From NCBI GenBank assembly GCA_963799105.1, contig CAWCVR010000017.1, forward strand, positions 62,001 through 126,000: DNA of 64,000 nucleotides, read 5' to 3'. Shown piece by piece: positions 8,851 to 16,099 of this stretch. Both the position numbers and the translations under genes were made by a program. Origin of the DNA: CAWCVR01 sp963799105. Its GTDB lineage: Bacteria > Acidobacteriota > Terriglobia > Bryobacterales > Bryobacteraceae. The first letter of the stretch is position 1; every line of letters starts with the position of its first letter. The notes beneath the pieces were generated by a model, which was not told the DNA's origin, made no database searches, and saw only the letters and a list, made by a program, of their open reading frames with translations.

Positions 8851-9566
8851 CGGACCTTTGGGCACAAGCCGGCCGGCCTGCGCGCGCGACGTGAGCGTGG
8901 ACGCCGCGCGATCGCCTGCAACGCGGCGGCTTGCGGCCAACTTCCGTGAGTCGATACCGGTAGGTTTTGGGGGCCTTGTGGATCAACCCGTGGGCACGGA
9001 GCAGGCGGAGCTTTCGAGTGATAGCCGCCGGGCGCCGCCGCGGCGGGCGCGCGCGAAGGGATTGCGATTCCGGATGGAGATCCGCCGCTGCCAAGCGTAT
9101 GGGCCGCCATGCCGATCGACCGTCGGGCCGCCTACCGCGCGGGATTTCACAGGAGTGGCGATCTCCCCGGCAACCCAACCCGGAGCCGGCCCGGTCAGGC
9201 CAATCTGCTTGCCTATGAATCGCAGCACACATGCGCCGGAGAAGTTCAACAGACTCTGGCGCAACGGCAAAGGCTCCAAGCGCGCCAGACTCCCCGGGCG
9301 GAACAGAGTATCCGCGGCCCATTCACAGGGAAACGCACTCCAGTAAGATTTTCCGGAAACCGCTCACGACTTTGTCTCAACGTCCTCAGTCAAAAATGTC
9401 CGGATCCTCGGTTCCGCGCCTCACTCCGCGAAGAAGAGCGATTCAGCTGGACCGGCGAGGCGCAGTCTTCGAGGACGGCTGATGGGCCTGTTCCGCCGGC
9501 AAGTGAAGTTGACAGCAAGTGGCCGCGCCGTAACGCTGGATACGCGCCTCCCGCCGGATTTCGGAA
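8851..9566. other. Long non-coding stretch with gene debris
   Basis: About 700 bases without an intact gene. All open frames are short, arginine- or proline-rich and mutually overlapping. The only recognisable content is the decayed winged-helix-like segment on the minus strand, listed separately. I see no complete RNA gene here. Confidence 0.6.
8920..9280 (-). pseudogene. Decayed winged-helix protein remnant
   Basis: On the minus strand, around 9031-8925, the frame reads ITRKLRLLRAHGLI followed by HKAPKTYRYRLTEVGRK. This resembles the winged-helix tail (helix, turn, 'RYxLTxxGR' wing) found at the end of a family of uncharacterised proteins in soil bacteria. Sequence just upstream in other frames (LNFSGACVLRFIGKQIGL) fits the segment that normally precedes it, so at least one frameshift is needed. 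No start codon or intact domain remains. The identification is from memory of the pattern and is tentative. Confidence 0.4.
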
Positions 9567-9596
9567 TTGAACCTCCCGGTGGGGCTGTGGTATGAA
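9567..9596 (+). promoter_or_regulatory. Extended -10 promoter of the ferredoxin gene, probably leaderless
   Basis: TTGAAC (9567-9572), an 18-base spacer that ends with the extended -10 dinucleotide TG at 9588-9589, then TATGAA (9591-9596). The ATG at 9604 lies seven bases after the -10 box, so the transcript would begin at the start codon. The alternative ATG at 9592 falls inside the -10 box, which argues against it. Confidence 0.6.
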
Positions 9597-9603
9597 TACC
9601 GCT

Positions 9604-9864
9604 ATGGCTTACGTGATCGCCGAACCTTGCATCGGAACCAAGGATACCGCCTGTGTGGACGCATGCCCCGTCGATTGCATCCACCCAAAGAAAGACGAAC
9701 CCAACTTCTCGGAAGCGCCGCTGCTCTACATCGACCCCGTGGAATGCATCGACTGCGGCGCCTGCGTGCCGGTCTGCCCGGTGTCGGCGATTTTCGCGCT
9801 CGACGATCTTCCGGAAAAGTGGGCCGAATTCACGGCCAAGAACGCGGCCTACTACGGACGGTAG
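9604..9864 (+). CDS. fdxA: 7Fe (3Fe-4S/4Fe-4S) ferredoxin
   Basis: An 86-residue electron carrier starting MAYVIAEPCIGTKDTACVD, the canonical N-terminus of this ferredoxin class. The cysteine pattern is C-x7-C-x3-C-P near the start and C-x2-C-x2-C-x3-C-P in the centre (CIDCGACVPVCP). That is the arrangement of ferredoxins holding one 3Fe-4S and one 4Fe-4S cluster. An in-frame ATG at 9592 would add four residues, but it is part of the likely -10 box, so 9604 is preferred. The last 13 bases overlap the end of queD on the opposite strand. Confidence 0.93.
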   Translation: MAYVIAEPCIGTKDTACVDACPVDCIHPKKDEPNFSEAPLLYIDPVECIDCGACVPVCPVSAIFALDDLPEKWAEFTAKNAAYYGR

Positions 9865-10223
9865 ACGACGCTGGCGGTGTCGGTTTCCCACAGACGGACC
9901 GACGCCAGCCTGACGCCTTCCCGCGTCCTCAGGCCGGCGGAGACTTCCTCGTAGATATACCGGGCCATGTTTTCGGCCGAAGGATTCAGCGCGTCGAAGG
10001 GCGGAAACTCGTTCAGCCACTGGTGGTCCATGCGGTCCAGCACGGCGTGAACGATGCGTTTCAGCTCGACGAAATCCACCAGCAGACCGATCTCGTCCAG
10101 CGTCGTTCCCTCGACCGACACCTGGCAGCGGTAGTTGTGCCCATGCACGTTTTCGCACTTTCCGCGGTAGTTGCGCAGGGCGTGGCCGGCGGCGAAGGTC
10201 TCGTCAATCGTAATCTCAAACAT
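9852..10223 (-). CDS. queD: 6-carboxy-5,6,7,8-tetrahydropterin synthase (QueD/PTPS family)
   Basis: A 123-residue protein with the zinc-binding pattern of QueD: FAAGHALRNY (H14), then CENVHGHNY (Cys23, His27, His29). The later DRMDHQWLN and E in LWETDTAS complete the active site. QueD converts 7,8-dihydroneopterin triphosphate to 6-carboxytetrahydropterin on the route to queuosine, the modified base in the tRNA wobble position. Other queuosine genes are not in the window. Its start overlaps the 3' end of the helicase gene by eight bases, so the two are probably co-transcribed. Confidence 0.92.
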   Translation of the reverse strand: MFEITIDETFAAGHALRNYRGKCENVHGHNYRCQVSVEGTTLDEIGLLVDFVELKRIVHAVLDRMDHQWLNEFPPFDALNPSAENMARYIYEEVSAGLRTREGVRLASVRLWETDTASVVYRP

Positions 10224-12150
10224 CGAAAAACTTCTCCACGTCTTCCAGACGGGTGGTGAATCCGTAATCCGGCAGGCTGTCGAAGAACACCTGCCCGTAA
10301 CGCTGCCGCGTAATGCGATTGTCCAGCAGCACCAGCACGCCGCGGTCGCTCCTGGCCCGAATCAGCCGTCCGAATCCCTGTTTCAGCGCGATAGCGGCCT
10401 GCGGAACCTGGTAATCGTAAAAGGGACTTCCCCCCGCTTTCCTGATGCTCTCGGTGCGGGCGTTCACCACCGGGTCGGTCGGCACCGCAAAGGGCAGTTT
10501 ATCTATGATAACGCAGCTCAACTGTTCGCCCGGAACGTCCACGCCCTGCCAAAAGGCCGCGGTGGCGAAGAGCACGCAATTGGGGGTGGAGCGGAACTCC
10601 TCGAGCAGCGCGCGCCGCGGGCCGGTGCCTTGCAGCAGCGTGGGATAGTCGATAGCCATCGACACGTGGTCATGGATGAGGCGCATTTGCTGGTAGCTGG
10701 TGAACAGCACGAAGGCGCGCCCGCGGCTGTGCTCCAGGATGCGCGTCACCTCCTCGGCCGCTTCCCTGGTAAACGCGGGGTTGCGCGGTTCCGGGAGGTG
10801 CTGCGGAACGTAGAGCAGCACCTGCTTGTGGTAATCGAAGTGGCCGGGGACCACCAGAGTGCGCGCACCGGAGACTCCCAGGCGCTTCTGGATGTAGTCG
10901 AAGCCGCCCGCGACGGCGAGCGTGGCCGAGGTGAGGACCACGGTGTCCACCTTGGAGAACAGGCGTTCGGACAGCAGGTTCGCAACCTCGATGGGCGTGG
11001 CCTGCAAGAAGCAACCGCGCCCGCGCCGTTCCACCCAGAAGACGAAGTTTTCGTCATCCGCCTCCATGACGAAGTGCATGGCCCTGGAGAGTTCGCCGGT
11101 CCGGCGGGACAGGGGAATGACCTCGTCGGGCGGGTTTTCGAGCAGTCTCAAGTGCGTGCCGACAAGCTCCAGCGCGGTCAGCATATCCGCGTAGATCTCC
11201 TCGTTCTCCTCGCGGAAGGACTCGCGGCCCTGAAAGGCGGCGCGCCGTTCCGCCTCTCCGAACAGGCTGAAGAACCGTTCGGTCAGTTCCTCCAGGCGGT
11301 CCAGGATGCGGTCCAGTTCCGGCGCGCCAAACTTCTTCATGCGCGCCACCGCCGAAATGTCGCGGCGCAGTTCCTGGAAGCGGTAATTGCTGACGGACAC
11401 GCCGAAATACTGCCCGGCGACGTCTTCGATCTCGTGCGCTTCGTCGAACACCACGGCGTCGTAATCGGGCAGGATGCCGCCGTCCCACTCCTCGTTCTTG
11501 AGAGCCAGGTCGGCGAAGAACAGGTGGTGGTTGACGATGACGATGTCGCTTTCGGCCGCGCGCTGGTGCATCAGGGTGATGAAGCAGCGCTGGAAACCGG
11601 GACACTTCTGCCCGCTGCACAGATCCGAGCGGGCGTCCACCTTGGCCCACACGGTGCTGGATTCGGGCAGCGTGCGGATCTCGGCGCGGTCGCCGATTTC
11701 GGTGGTCTTCTCCCAATCCTGGATGATCTGGAAATCGACCACTTCCTCCAGGCCGGCGAGCACCGGCGCCTGGGCGGCGTCGTAGATCTTCTGGCGGCAG
11801 GCGTAGTTGTTGCGGCCCTTCATGTAGGAGACCTTCAGCGGCCGCGGGAAGTGAGACTGCAGAAACGGGACGTCCTTGAAGAAGAGCTGCTCCTGCAGAT
11901 TCTTGGTGCCGGTGGAAACCACGATACGTTTGCCCGAGAGCAGCGCGGGGACCAGGTAGGCCAGGGTCTTCCCGGTGCCCGTGCCGGCTTCCACGATGAG
12001 ATGGCGCTTGTCTGCCAACGCGGATTCCACGGCTTCCGCCATTTCCACCTGGCCGGGGCGAAACTCGTAACCGGGGTGCCATTTCGAGAGCGCGCCGTGA
12101 CGGGAGAAGAATTGTCGGGCGGTAGCGCCGCGGGCCTGAGTCGAGTTCAC
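10216..12150 (-). CDS. dinG: DinG/Rad3-like ATP-dependent DNA helicase
   Basis: A 644-residue superfamily 2 helicase of the XPD/DinG type. Walker A is EAGTGTGKT (residues ~54-62), the DEAH box is VFDEAHEIEDV, and four cysteines in NYACRQK and DLCSGQKCPGFQRCF are placed to bind the 4Fe-4S cluster of this family. The C-terminal half has the usual motifs (FTSYQQM; GFGRLIR). These enzymes unwind 5'-overhang DNA, R-loops or G-quadruplexes during repair. The N-terminus QFFSRHGALSKWHPGYEFRPGQ leads directly into the helicase core. A 40-bp copy of its 5' coding end recurs at 13884-13923. Confidence 0.9.
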   Translation of the reverse strand: MNSTQARGATARQFFSRHGALSKWHPGYEFRPGQVEMAEAVESALADKRHLIVEAGTGTGKTLAYLVPALLSGKRIVVSTGTKNLQEQLFFKDVPFLQSHFPRPLKVSYMKGRNNYACRQKIYDAAQAPVLAGLEEVVDFQIIQDWEKTTEIGDRAEIRTLPESSTVWAKVDARSDLCSGQKCPGFQRCFITLMHQRAAESDIVIVNHHLFFADLALKNEEWDGGILPDYDAVVFDEAHEIEDVAGQYFGVSVSNYRFQELRRDISAVARMKKFGAPELDRILDRLEELTERFFSLFGEAERRAAFQGRESFREENEEIYADMLTALELVGTHLRLLENPPDEVIPLSRRTGELSRAMHFVMEADDENFVFWVERRGRGCFLQATPIEVANLLSERLFSKVDTVVLTSATLAVAGGFDYIQKRLGVSGARTLVVPGHFDYHKQVLLYVPQHLPEPRNPAFTREAAEEVTRILEHSRGRAFVLFTSYQQMRLIHDHVSMAIDYPTLLQGTGPRRALLEEFRSTPNCVLFATAAFWQGVDVPGEQLSCVIIDKLPFAVPTDPVVNARTESIRKAGGSPFYDYQVPQAAIALKQGFGRLIRARSDRGVLVLLDNRITRQRYGQVFFDSLPDYGFTTRLEDVEKFFDV

Positions 12151-12255
12151 AGCTTTCAGTTTACAGTTGACGGGCCGTGGCGGAGGAGGCGCGAGAAACC
12201 GGGTGCCTGGGGAGGCTGGCGGAACTCAGCCCGGAGGAAGGGCACTCGACGCAAG

Positions 12256-12285
12256 TTGCATCCATAGTGAGATAGCAGTTATTCT
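12256..12285 (+). promoter_or_regulatory. Promoter of the PadR-type regulator
   Basis: TTGCAT (12256-12261), an 18-base spacer and TATTCT (12280-12285); the predicted start of transcription is about 20 bases before the ATG at 12311. The octamer AGTTGCAT overlapping the -35 box (12254-12261) recurs twice before the thioesterase gene (12826-12833 and 12843-12850), which suggests a common regulator binding site. Confidence 0.55.
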
Positions 12286-12310
12286 GGCGCACGGGAGAGC
12301 CGACTCCAAA

Positions 12311-12766
12311 ATGCCGCATCGAACATGTCCGCGCCATGGGGCCGATCATCCATGCACGTGCGCGATGGGCAATTTGTACCGGTTCGTCGAGCCAGTTCTT
12401 CTGTTCCTGCTCGAAAGGAAGGGACGATCGTACGGATACGAGTTGGCGGCCGAGTTACAGGAACACGCGTTGACCGATGCGTCCATCGAAGCGGCCGCCC
12501 TCTACAGGACGCTCAGGCAGTTGGAGCGGAATGGCTGCGTCACTTCCGAGTGGGACGTCACGGGCGCCGGGCCGGCCAAAAGGGTCTACTCGCTGACGCC
12601 GCACGGGCGGGAACACATGGCGGAGTGGATTACCGTTCTGGGCCACCTGGGCCGGTCGATGACCCGCTTTGCGCGCATGGCAGGGAAGCGCGTTCCCGGC
12701 GAGTCGGAGAACGCCCGCCGGACTCCTCCCCGCCGCTCCGGGAAGCGAATTGCGAAAACGCCATAG
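12311..12766 (+). CDS. PadR-family transcriptional regulator with Cys/His-rich N-terminus
   Basis: A 151-residue PadR winged-helix repressor. The core LLERKGRSYGYELAAEL, then LYRTLRQLERNGCV, and KRVYSLTPHGREHM is the characteristic PadR helix-turn-helix and wing. Ahead of it is a short Cys/His cluster, CPRHGADHPCTC, that could bind a metal or cluster and act as the sensor. The ATG at 12311 lies just downstream of a good promoter; the open frame extends upstream to 12167, but that part shows no domain. It precedes a thioesterase and a NifX-family protein whose promoter shares its AGTTGCAT motif, so it probably controls both. Confidence 0.85.
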   Translation: MPHRTCPRHGADHPCTCAMGNLYRFVEPVLLFLLERKGRSYGYELAAELQEHALTDASIEAAALYRTLRQLERNGCVTSEWDVTGAGPAKRVYSLTPHGREHMAEWITVLGHLGRSMTRFARMAGKRVPGESENARRTPPRRSGKRIAKTP

Positions 12767-12827
12767 CAGAGGCCCCCTACCCAACGATGAATACCGCCGG
12801 ACAGGCGGGGACGGCACGGTTTCGTAG

Positions 12828-12843
12828 TTGCATCTAGATGTAA
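12828..12843. promoter_or_regulatory. Near-perfect palindrome: candidate PadR operator
   Basis: TTGCATCTAGATGTAA is a palindrome except at positions 3 and 14, centred on CTAG. It sits immediately upstream of the -35 box of the next promoter, and its left half repeats the AGTTGCAT motif found at the PadR gene's own promoter. Binding by the PadR protein is an inference. Confidence 0.5.
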
Positions 12844-12844
12844 G

Positions 12845-12874
12845 TTGCATGTAGTAAGCAAATGTTGCTATGCT
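12845..12874 (+). promoter_or_regulatory. Promoter of the thioesterase / NifX-family operon
   Basis: TTGCAT (12845-12850), an 18-base spacer and TATGCT (12869-12874). The architecture matches that of the PadR promoter at 12256-12285: same -35 hexamer, same spacer length and similar -10. The mRNA would have a leader of about 87 bases before the ATG at 12968. Confidence 0.55.
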
Positions 12875-12967
12875 GCCGTGTGGGATCCCGGATCCAATGT
12901 GGGGAATATGCGGCGGTGCGGGGAGCCCTTCGCCAGCACCGGCTGCCAGACTCAAATGGAGACTGCT

Positions 12968-13444
12968 ATGAAGATCGACGGCGCCGCCGGAACGCAAGCC
13001 CGTAGCGGCGGGAGCCGGCCTGGCCTCCGGGCACGGCCGCAGGACGGATGCGTGGTTTGCGGCAAGGAAAACCCGTACGGGCTGCGAATTCGCTTCGTGC
13101 GCGAGTGCGACGGCGCATATTCGGCGGACTGGCGGCCGACGGCGAACTGGGAGGGGTTTGCGGGCATCGTGCACGGTGGAATCGTCGGCACGGTTCTCGA
13201 CGAGGCAATGGCCAAGGCGGTCGCCGGGATGGGCTACGAAGCGCCGACGGGCGAACTGAGGGTCAGGTTCCGGCGTTACGTCGAGGCGGGCGAGGACCTG
13301 CGAATTCGCGGCTGGGTTGCCGGGAAGGTCAAGCGACTGGTGATGGCCGAGGCCACGCTCACGGCCGCCGATGGTTCCGAACGCGCCCACGCATGGGCCC
13401 GGTTTCTGCTGCTGCATGGGCCGGAGACTACCAAACAGAATTAG
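12968..13444 (+). CDS. Hotdog-fold acyl-CoA thioesterase (PaaI-like)
   Basis: A 158-residue single hotdog-domain protein. The signature WEGFAGIVHGGIVGTVLDEAMAK (about residues 60-82) matches the helix and catalytic Asp/Glu region of PaaI/4HBT thioesterases. These hydrolyse acyl-CoA or other thioesters. A CVVCGKENPYGL motif before the domain is common in this subfamily. The start at 12968 has GGAG eight bases upstream; an in-frame ATG at 12956 is less well placed. It is followed after 11 bases by the NifX-family gene, probably in one operon. Confidence 0.82.
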   Translation: MKIDGAAGTQARSGGSRPGLRARPQDGCVVCGKENPYGLRIRFVRECDGAYSADWRPTANWEGFAGIVHGGIVGTVLDEAMAKAVAGMGYEAPTGELRVRFRRYVEAGEDLRIRGWVAGKVKRLVMAEATLTAADGSERAHAWARFLLLHGPETTKQN

Positions 13445-13455
13445 GAGAACCTCAA

Positions 13456-13833
13456 ATGAAGATCGCCGTACCGAGCAACGATGGAATTGACATTTCCGCC
13501 CACTTCGGACGCTGCCGCCAATTCCTCATTTTCGAAACGCAGAATGGGCAAGTGAAGCTTATCGAGAGCCGCATCAATGGGGGATGTCATGGACACGGCG
13601 GCGCATCGGGCGCCGCGGAACCTCAAGGTCACGCCGGCTTCGTCGAAGCGTTGCGGGATTGCGAGACGGTGCTGTGCGGCGGCATTGGCGCGGGCGCCGT
13701 CGAGGCGCTCCAGGCGTTTGGAATATCCGTGGTTCAGGTGGAAGCCGCCGGCAGCGCCGAACGGATCGTCGCCGAATTTCAGGCTGGCGCCCTCAGGCCG
13801 GCGTCCAGTGGCATGTGCCAGTGCCAGCACTAG
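13456..13833 (+). CDS. NifX/NafY-family (dinitrogenase Fe-Mo cofactor domain) protein
   Basis: A 125-residue single-domain protein of the NifX/NifB-C-terminal/MTH1175 fold: MKIAVPSNDGIDISAHFGRC at the N-terminus, the central CETVLCGGIGAGAVEALQAFGI and a Cys/His-rich loop (GGCHGHGG) and tail (MCQCQH). Members bind iron-sulfur or Fe-Mo cofactor precursors. No nif structural genes are present, so nitrogen fixation should not be inferred; stand-alone members occur in many non-diazotrophs and may carry or sense metal clusters. A good ribosome site (TAGGAGAA) lies eight bases before the ATG. It probably forms a unit with the PadR regulator, which has its own cysteine cluster. Confidence 0.85.
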   Translation: MKIAVPSNDGIDISAHFGRCRQFLIFETQNGQVKLIESRINGGCHGHGGASGAAEPQGHAGFVEALRDCETVLCGGIGAGAVEALQAFGISVVQVEAAGSAERIVAEFQAGALRPASSGMCQCQH

Positions 13834-13883
13834 ACTCGCGTGGGAGAGATGTTCAGGCGCACTGATCGCGCTCCGGTGTGTCG

Positions 13884-13923
13884 TTCGAAAGCGCGCCGCG
13901 ACGGGAGAAGAATTGTCGGGCGG
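13884..13923 (+). repeat. 40-bp copy of the 5' coding end of the helicase gene
   Basis: Bases 13884-13923 match 12083-12122 at 38 of 40 positions, in the same orientation. At 12083-12122 this DNA encodes residues ~11-23 of the DinG-like helicase (minus strand). Here it is non-coding, lying between the NifX-family gene and the ParE toxin. It looks like a small duplicated or transferred gene fragment. Confidence 0.7.
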
Positions 13924-13952
13924 CGCCAGTCGCGGCGCGTGTAGTGCCAGCC

Positions 13953-14285
13953 TTAGCTTTCCGCTGGTGGCAGATGACGCTCCAGGGCGCGGGCGTCGTG
14001 AAGAACGCGGACCACTTCGACCACGCCCTCGCGGCGGCGATAGCCCAGGAAATGCCGGGGTTTTCCGGCCGTGCCCAAACTGCTCCGCGCCAGATCCGGC
14101 CGCGCTTGAGACCCGGGCCTCTGCTGATCGGCCGCAACGTCGTGAATCGCCTGTCTCAGAAGGTTCCGGTAGGGCATGGCCGCGCGTTCGCCAAAGCGCT
14201 CCTGGCGCCACATCAAGGCATCACGGATGTCGCTTTGTGCGGCCGGAGCCAGGACGACTCCCAGCGGCCCACCGGACTCAGACAT
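13953..14285 (-). CDS. parE: ParE/RelE-family toxin
   Basis: A 110-residue toxin starting MSESGGPLGVVLAPAAQSDIRDALMWRQERFGERAA, the typical first strand and helix of the ParE fold. It ends with the core strands PRHFLGYRRREGVVEVVRVLHDAR. ParE toxins usually poison DNA gyrase, RelE toxins cleave mRNA at the ribosome; sequence alone favours the ParE branch without proving it. The ATG at 14285 overlaps the end of the antitoxin by eight bases, indicating translational coupling. Confidence 0.85.
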   Translation of the reverse strand: MSESGGPLGVVLAPAAQSDIRDALMWRQERFGERAAMPYRNLLRQAIHDVAADQQRPGSQARPDLARSSLGTAGKPRHFLGYRRREGVVEVVRVLHDARALERHLPPAES

Positions 14286-14457
14286 GATCGCCGTTTCGAG
14301 CGAGTGCCGCCGAGGCTTCCTTCCCGAGCCGATCAATGTGCCAGTCGAGGTCGTCCATGGATTGGAACTCGATGCCTTCGCCGCGATCGATCTGGTCCAG
14401 CCCTTCCTTTACGGCGCCGCGCAGCCACTTCAGCTTGGCTCGCTCTTCCCGCTTCAT
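14278..14457 (-). CDS. parD: ParD-like antitoxin (59 residues)
   Basis: A short gene immediately before the ParE toxin: MKREERAKLKWLRGAVKEGL then DQIDRGEGIEFQSMDDLDWH and IDRLGKEASAALARNGDHV. The pattern 'LRxAVxxGLxxIDxGxGxEF' is characteristic of ParD-type ribbon-helix-helix antitoxins that bind the operon promoter and wrap the toxin. The ATG at 14455-14457 is the only sensible start, and the stop overlaps the toxin start by eight bases. Confidence 0.85.
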   Translation of the reverse strand: MKREERAKLKWLRGAVKEGLDQIDRGEGIEFQSMDDLDWHIDRLGKEASAALARNGDHV

Positions 14458-14489
14458 GCGCCACCTCCCACCAGGCCCGCGCGACCTCC

Positions 14490-16061
14490 TTAGTGCCCCA
14501 CCAGCGGCCCGCCGCCCTGCAACGAGTCGGCCTTGCTGAACCGGCTCCAGTTGAGCCCGTAGAACGCCACCAGCCCGAAGCAGACCATGGGCACGACGAA
14601 GCCGCGGGACATGTTCCACTTGTCGGCCACGGCGCCCATGAGTTTCGGCAGAATGGCGCCGCCCATGATGGCCATCACGATGAACGAAGACGCCTTCTTC
14701 GCCCGCGCGCCCAGGCCGAAAATGCCCAGCGCGAAGATGGTGGGGAACATGATGGACATAAAGAAGTAGCTCGCGAAGACGCAAATCACCGAGAACCACC
14801 CCAACTTGAGGACCACCAGCAGGGTCATCGCCACGTTCAGTAGCGCGTACAGACCCAGCATCTTGTGGGCGCTGAATTTCCGCAGCAGGCCGGCTCCGGT
14901 GAAGCGGCCTGTAAGGAAACAGGCGAAGCCCACCGACGCCAGGTTCGACGCCCCCTGGTCGCTAAGATGCAGAATCCCGTTCTTGCCGGTTTCGAGCCAG
15001 CCATGCAGAAACCCGCCCGCCCACGAAGCCGGCATCGCCGGCAGCTCGCTGGTCATGTAGTTGATGAAGAAACTGAAGATTCCCGCCTGCGCGGCAACAT
15101 AGAAGAACTGCGCCAGCGTGGCGCCCGTAAAATGCGGATGCGACCAGATGCTGTGATGCGAAATCTTCTTCGCGATCGGCGCCAGCAGCGCCGCCGCGGC
15201 CAACAGAGCCACCGTGCCGCCGATCTCCAGGATGGCATTCACCCGGTGTTCGCTCACTTTCAGCGAGGAGAGGATCACCCACAGGATCATGCCGCACGCG
15301 AAGATCAGCACCGCCGCATTCAACCACAGCAGGGAATAGACCAGCCCGCGGCTGAACTGGCGCTCGGGCCCGGTGGCCCCGGCCGCGGCGCCGCCGTTCT
15401 CGTCGAGGTGATAGTCGTCTTCGGCCTTGATGTCGGGCACTTCCGCGAAGTAGAAAACCACCGCGAGCACCACCACCGTCACCGCGATGGCGGCATAGGG
15501 GATATACAGCGTCTGGCTTCCCGTGCTCACACCCGCCGCGTTCTTCGAGTAGAAGAACAATCCGCCCACGATCGGCCCGAAGATCCACCCGACCCCGTTG
15601 CACGATTGCGCCAGGTTGATGCGCGTGGCCGCGTACCTTGGATCCCCCAACACCGTGGTATACGGGTTTGCCACCGTCTCGAGAAACGTCAGGCCGGCCG
15701 CAATGACGCAGACGCCCAGGAGGTACGCCCAAAACTGCGCGATGTGCGCCGCCTGAATGAACCAGAAGCCGCCCGTCGCCACGATCAGCAGCCCGGCGAT
15801 GATGCCGCCCTTGTATCCGAGTTTGCTTGCCAGCCAGCCCGCCGGCATCGCCATGAGGAAATAGCCGAGGTAGTGCGCGAACTGAACCCAGGCCGATTGC
15901 GACTTGGTTAGCCCCAGTTCGTCCTGGAAGTGCTTGTCCATGACGTCGATCATTCCGTTGCACAAACCCCAAAGCAAGAACAGGGAGCTGACGAGCATGA
16001 ACACGAAGGCCAGGTTCTTCCCGTCGGTACCGATAAAGAGGCGCTTCTTTTCCGTACTCAT
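14490..16061 (-). CDS. fucP: Sugar:H+ symporter of the MFS FHS family (FucP-like)
   Basis: A 523-residue inner-membrane transporter with about 12 hydrophobic helices. The first helix FMLVSSLFLLWGLCNGMIDV and the signature FLETVANPYTTVLG are diagnostic of the fucose/glucose-galactose permease (FHS) family. The start at 16061 (MSTEKKRLF) is placed just before the first helix; the frame upstream is arginine/glycine-rich and antisense to the siroheme gene. The closest function is uptake of L-fucose or another hexose with a proton. No catabolic genes are adjacent, so the substrate is open. The central loop (~residues 215-240) is longer than in E. coli FucP. Confidence 0.87.
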   Translation of the reverse strand: MSTEKKRLFIGTDGKNLAFVFMLVSSLFLLWGLCNGMIDVMDKHFQDELGLTKSQSAWVQFAHYLGYFLMAMPAGWLASKLGYKGGIIAGLLIVATGGFWFIQAAHIAQFWAYLLGVCVIAAGLTFLETVANPYTTVLGDPRYAATRINLAQSCNGVGWIFGPIVGGLFFYSKNAAGVSTGSQTLYIPYAAIAVTVVVLAVVFYFAEVPDIKAEDDYHLDENGGAAAGATGPERQFSRGLVYSLLWLNAAVLIFACGMILWVILSSLKVSEHRVNAILEIGGTVALLAAAALLAPIAKKISHHSIWSHPHFTGATLAQFFYVAAQAGIFSFFINYMTSELPAMPASWAGGFLHGWLETGKNGILHLSDQGASNLASVGFACFLTGRFTGAGLLRKFSAHKMLGLYALLNVAMTLLVVLKLGWFSVICVFASYFFMSIMFPTIFALGIFGLGARAKKASSFIVMAIMGGAILPKLMGAVADKWNMSRGFVVPMVCFGLVAFYGLNWSRFSKADSLQGGGPLVGH

Positions 16062-16099
16062 ATTGGTGATCCACGATTCTAGCAGGGTGCCGCGGCGCC

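Noticed and set aside
10171..12267. A 698-codon open frame on the plus strand
   Set aside because: It lies antisense to the DinG-like helicase, is rich in Gly/Arg/His as shadow frames in GC-rich DNA are, and has no domain; the opposite strand has clear helicase motifs.
13456..13833. Evidence for nitrogen fixation from the NifX-family protein
   Set aside because: No nifHDK or other nif genes are present; the single-domain family is widespread in organisms that do not fix nitrogen.
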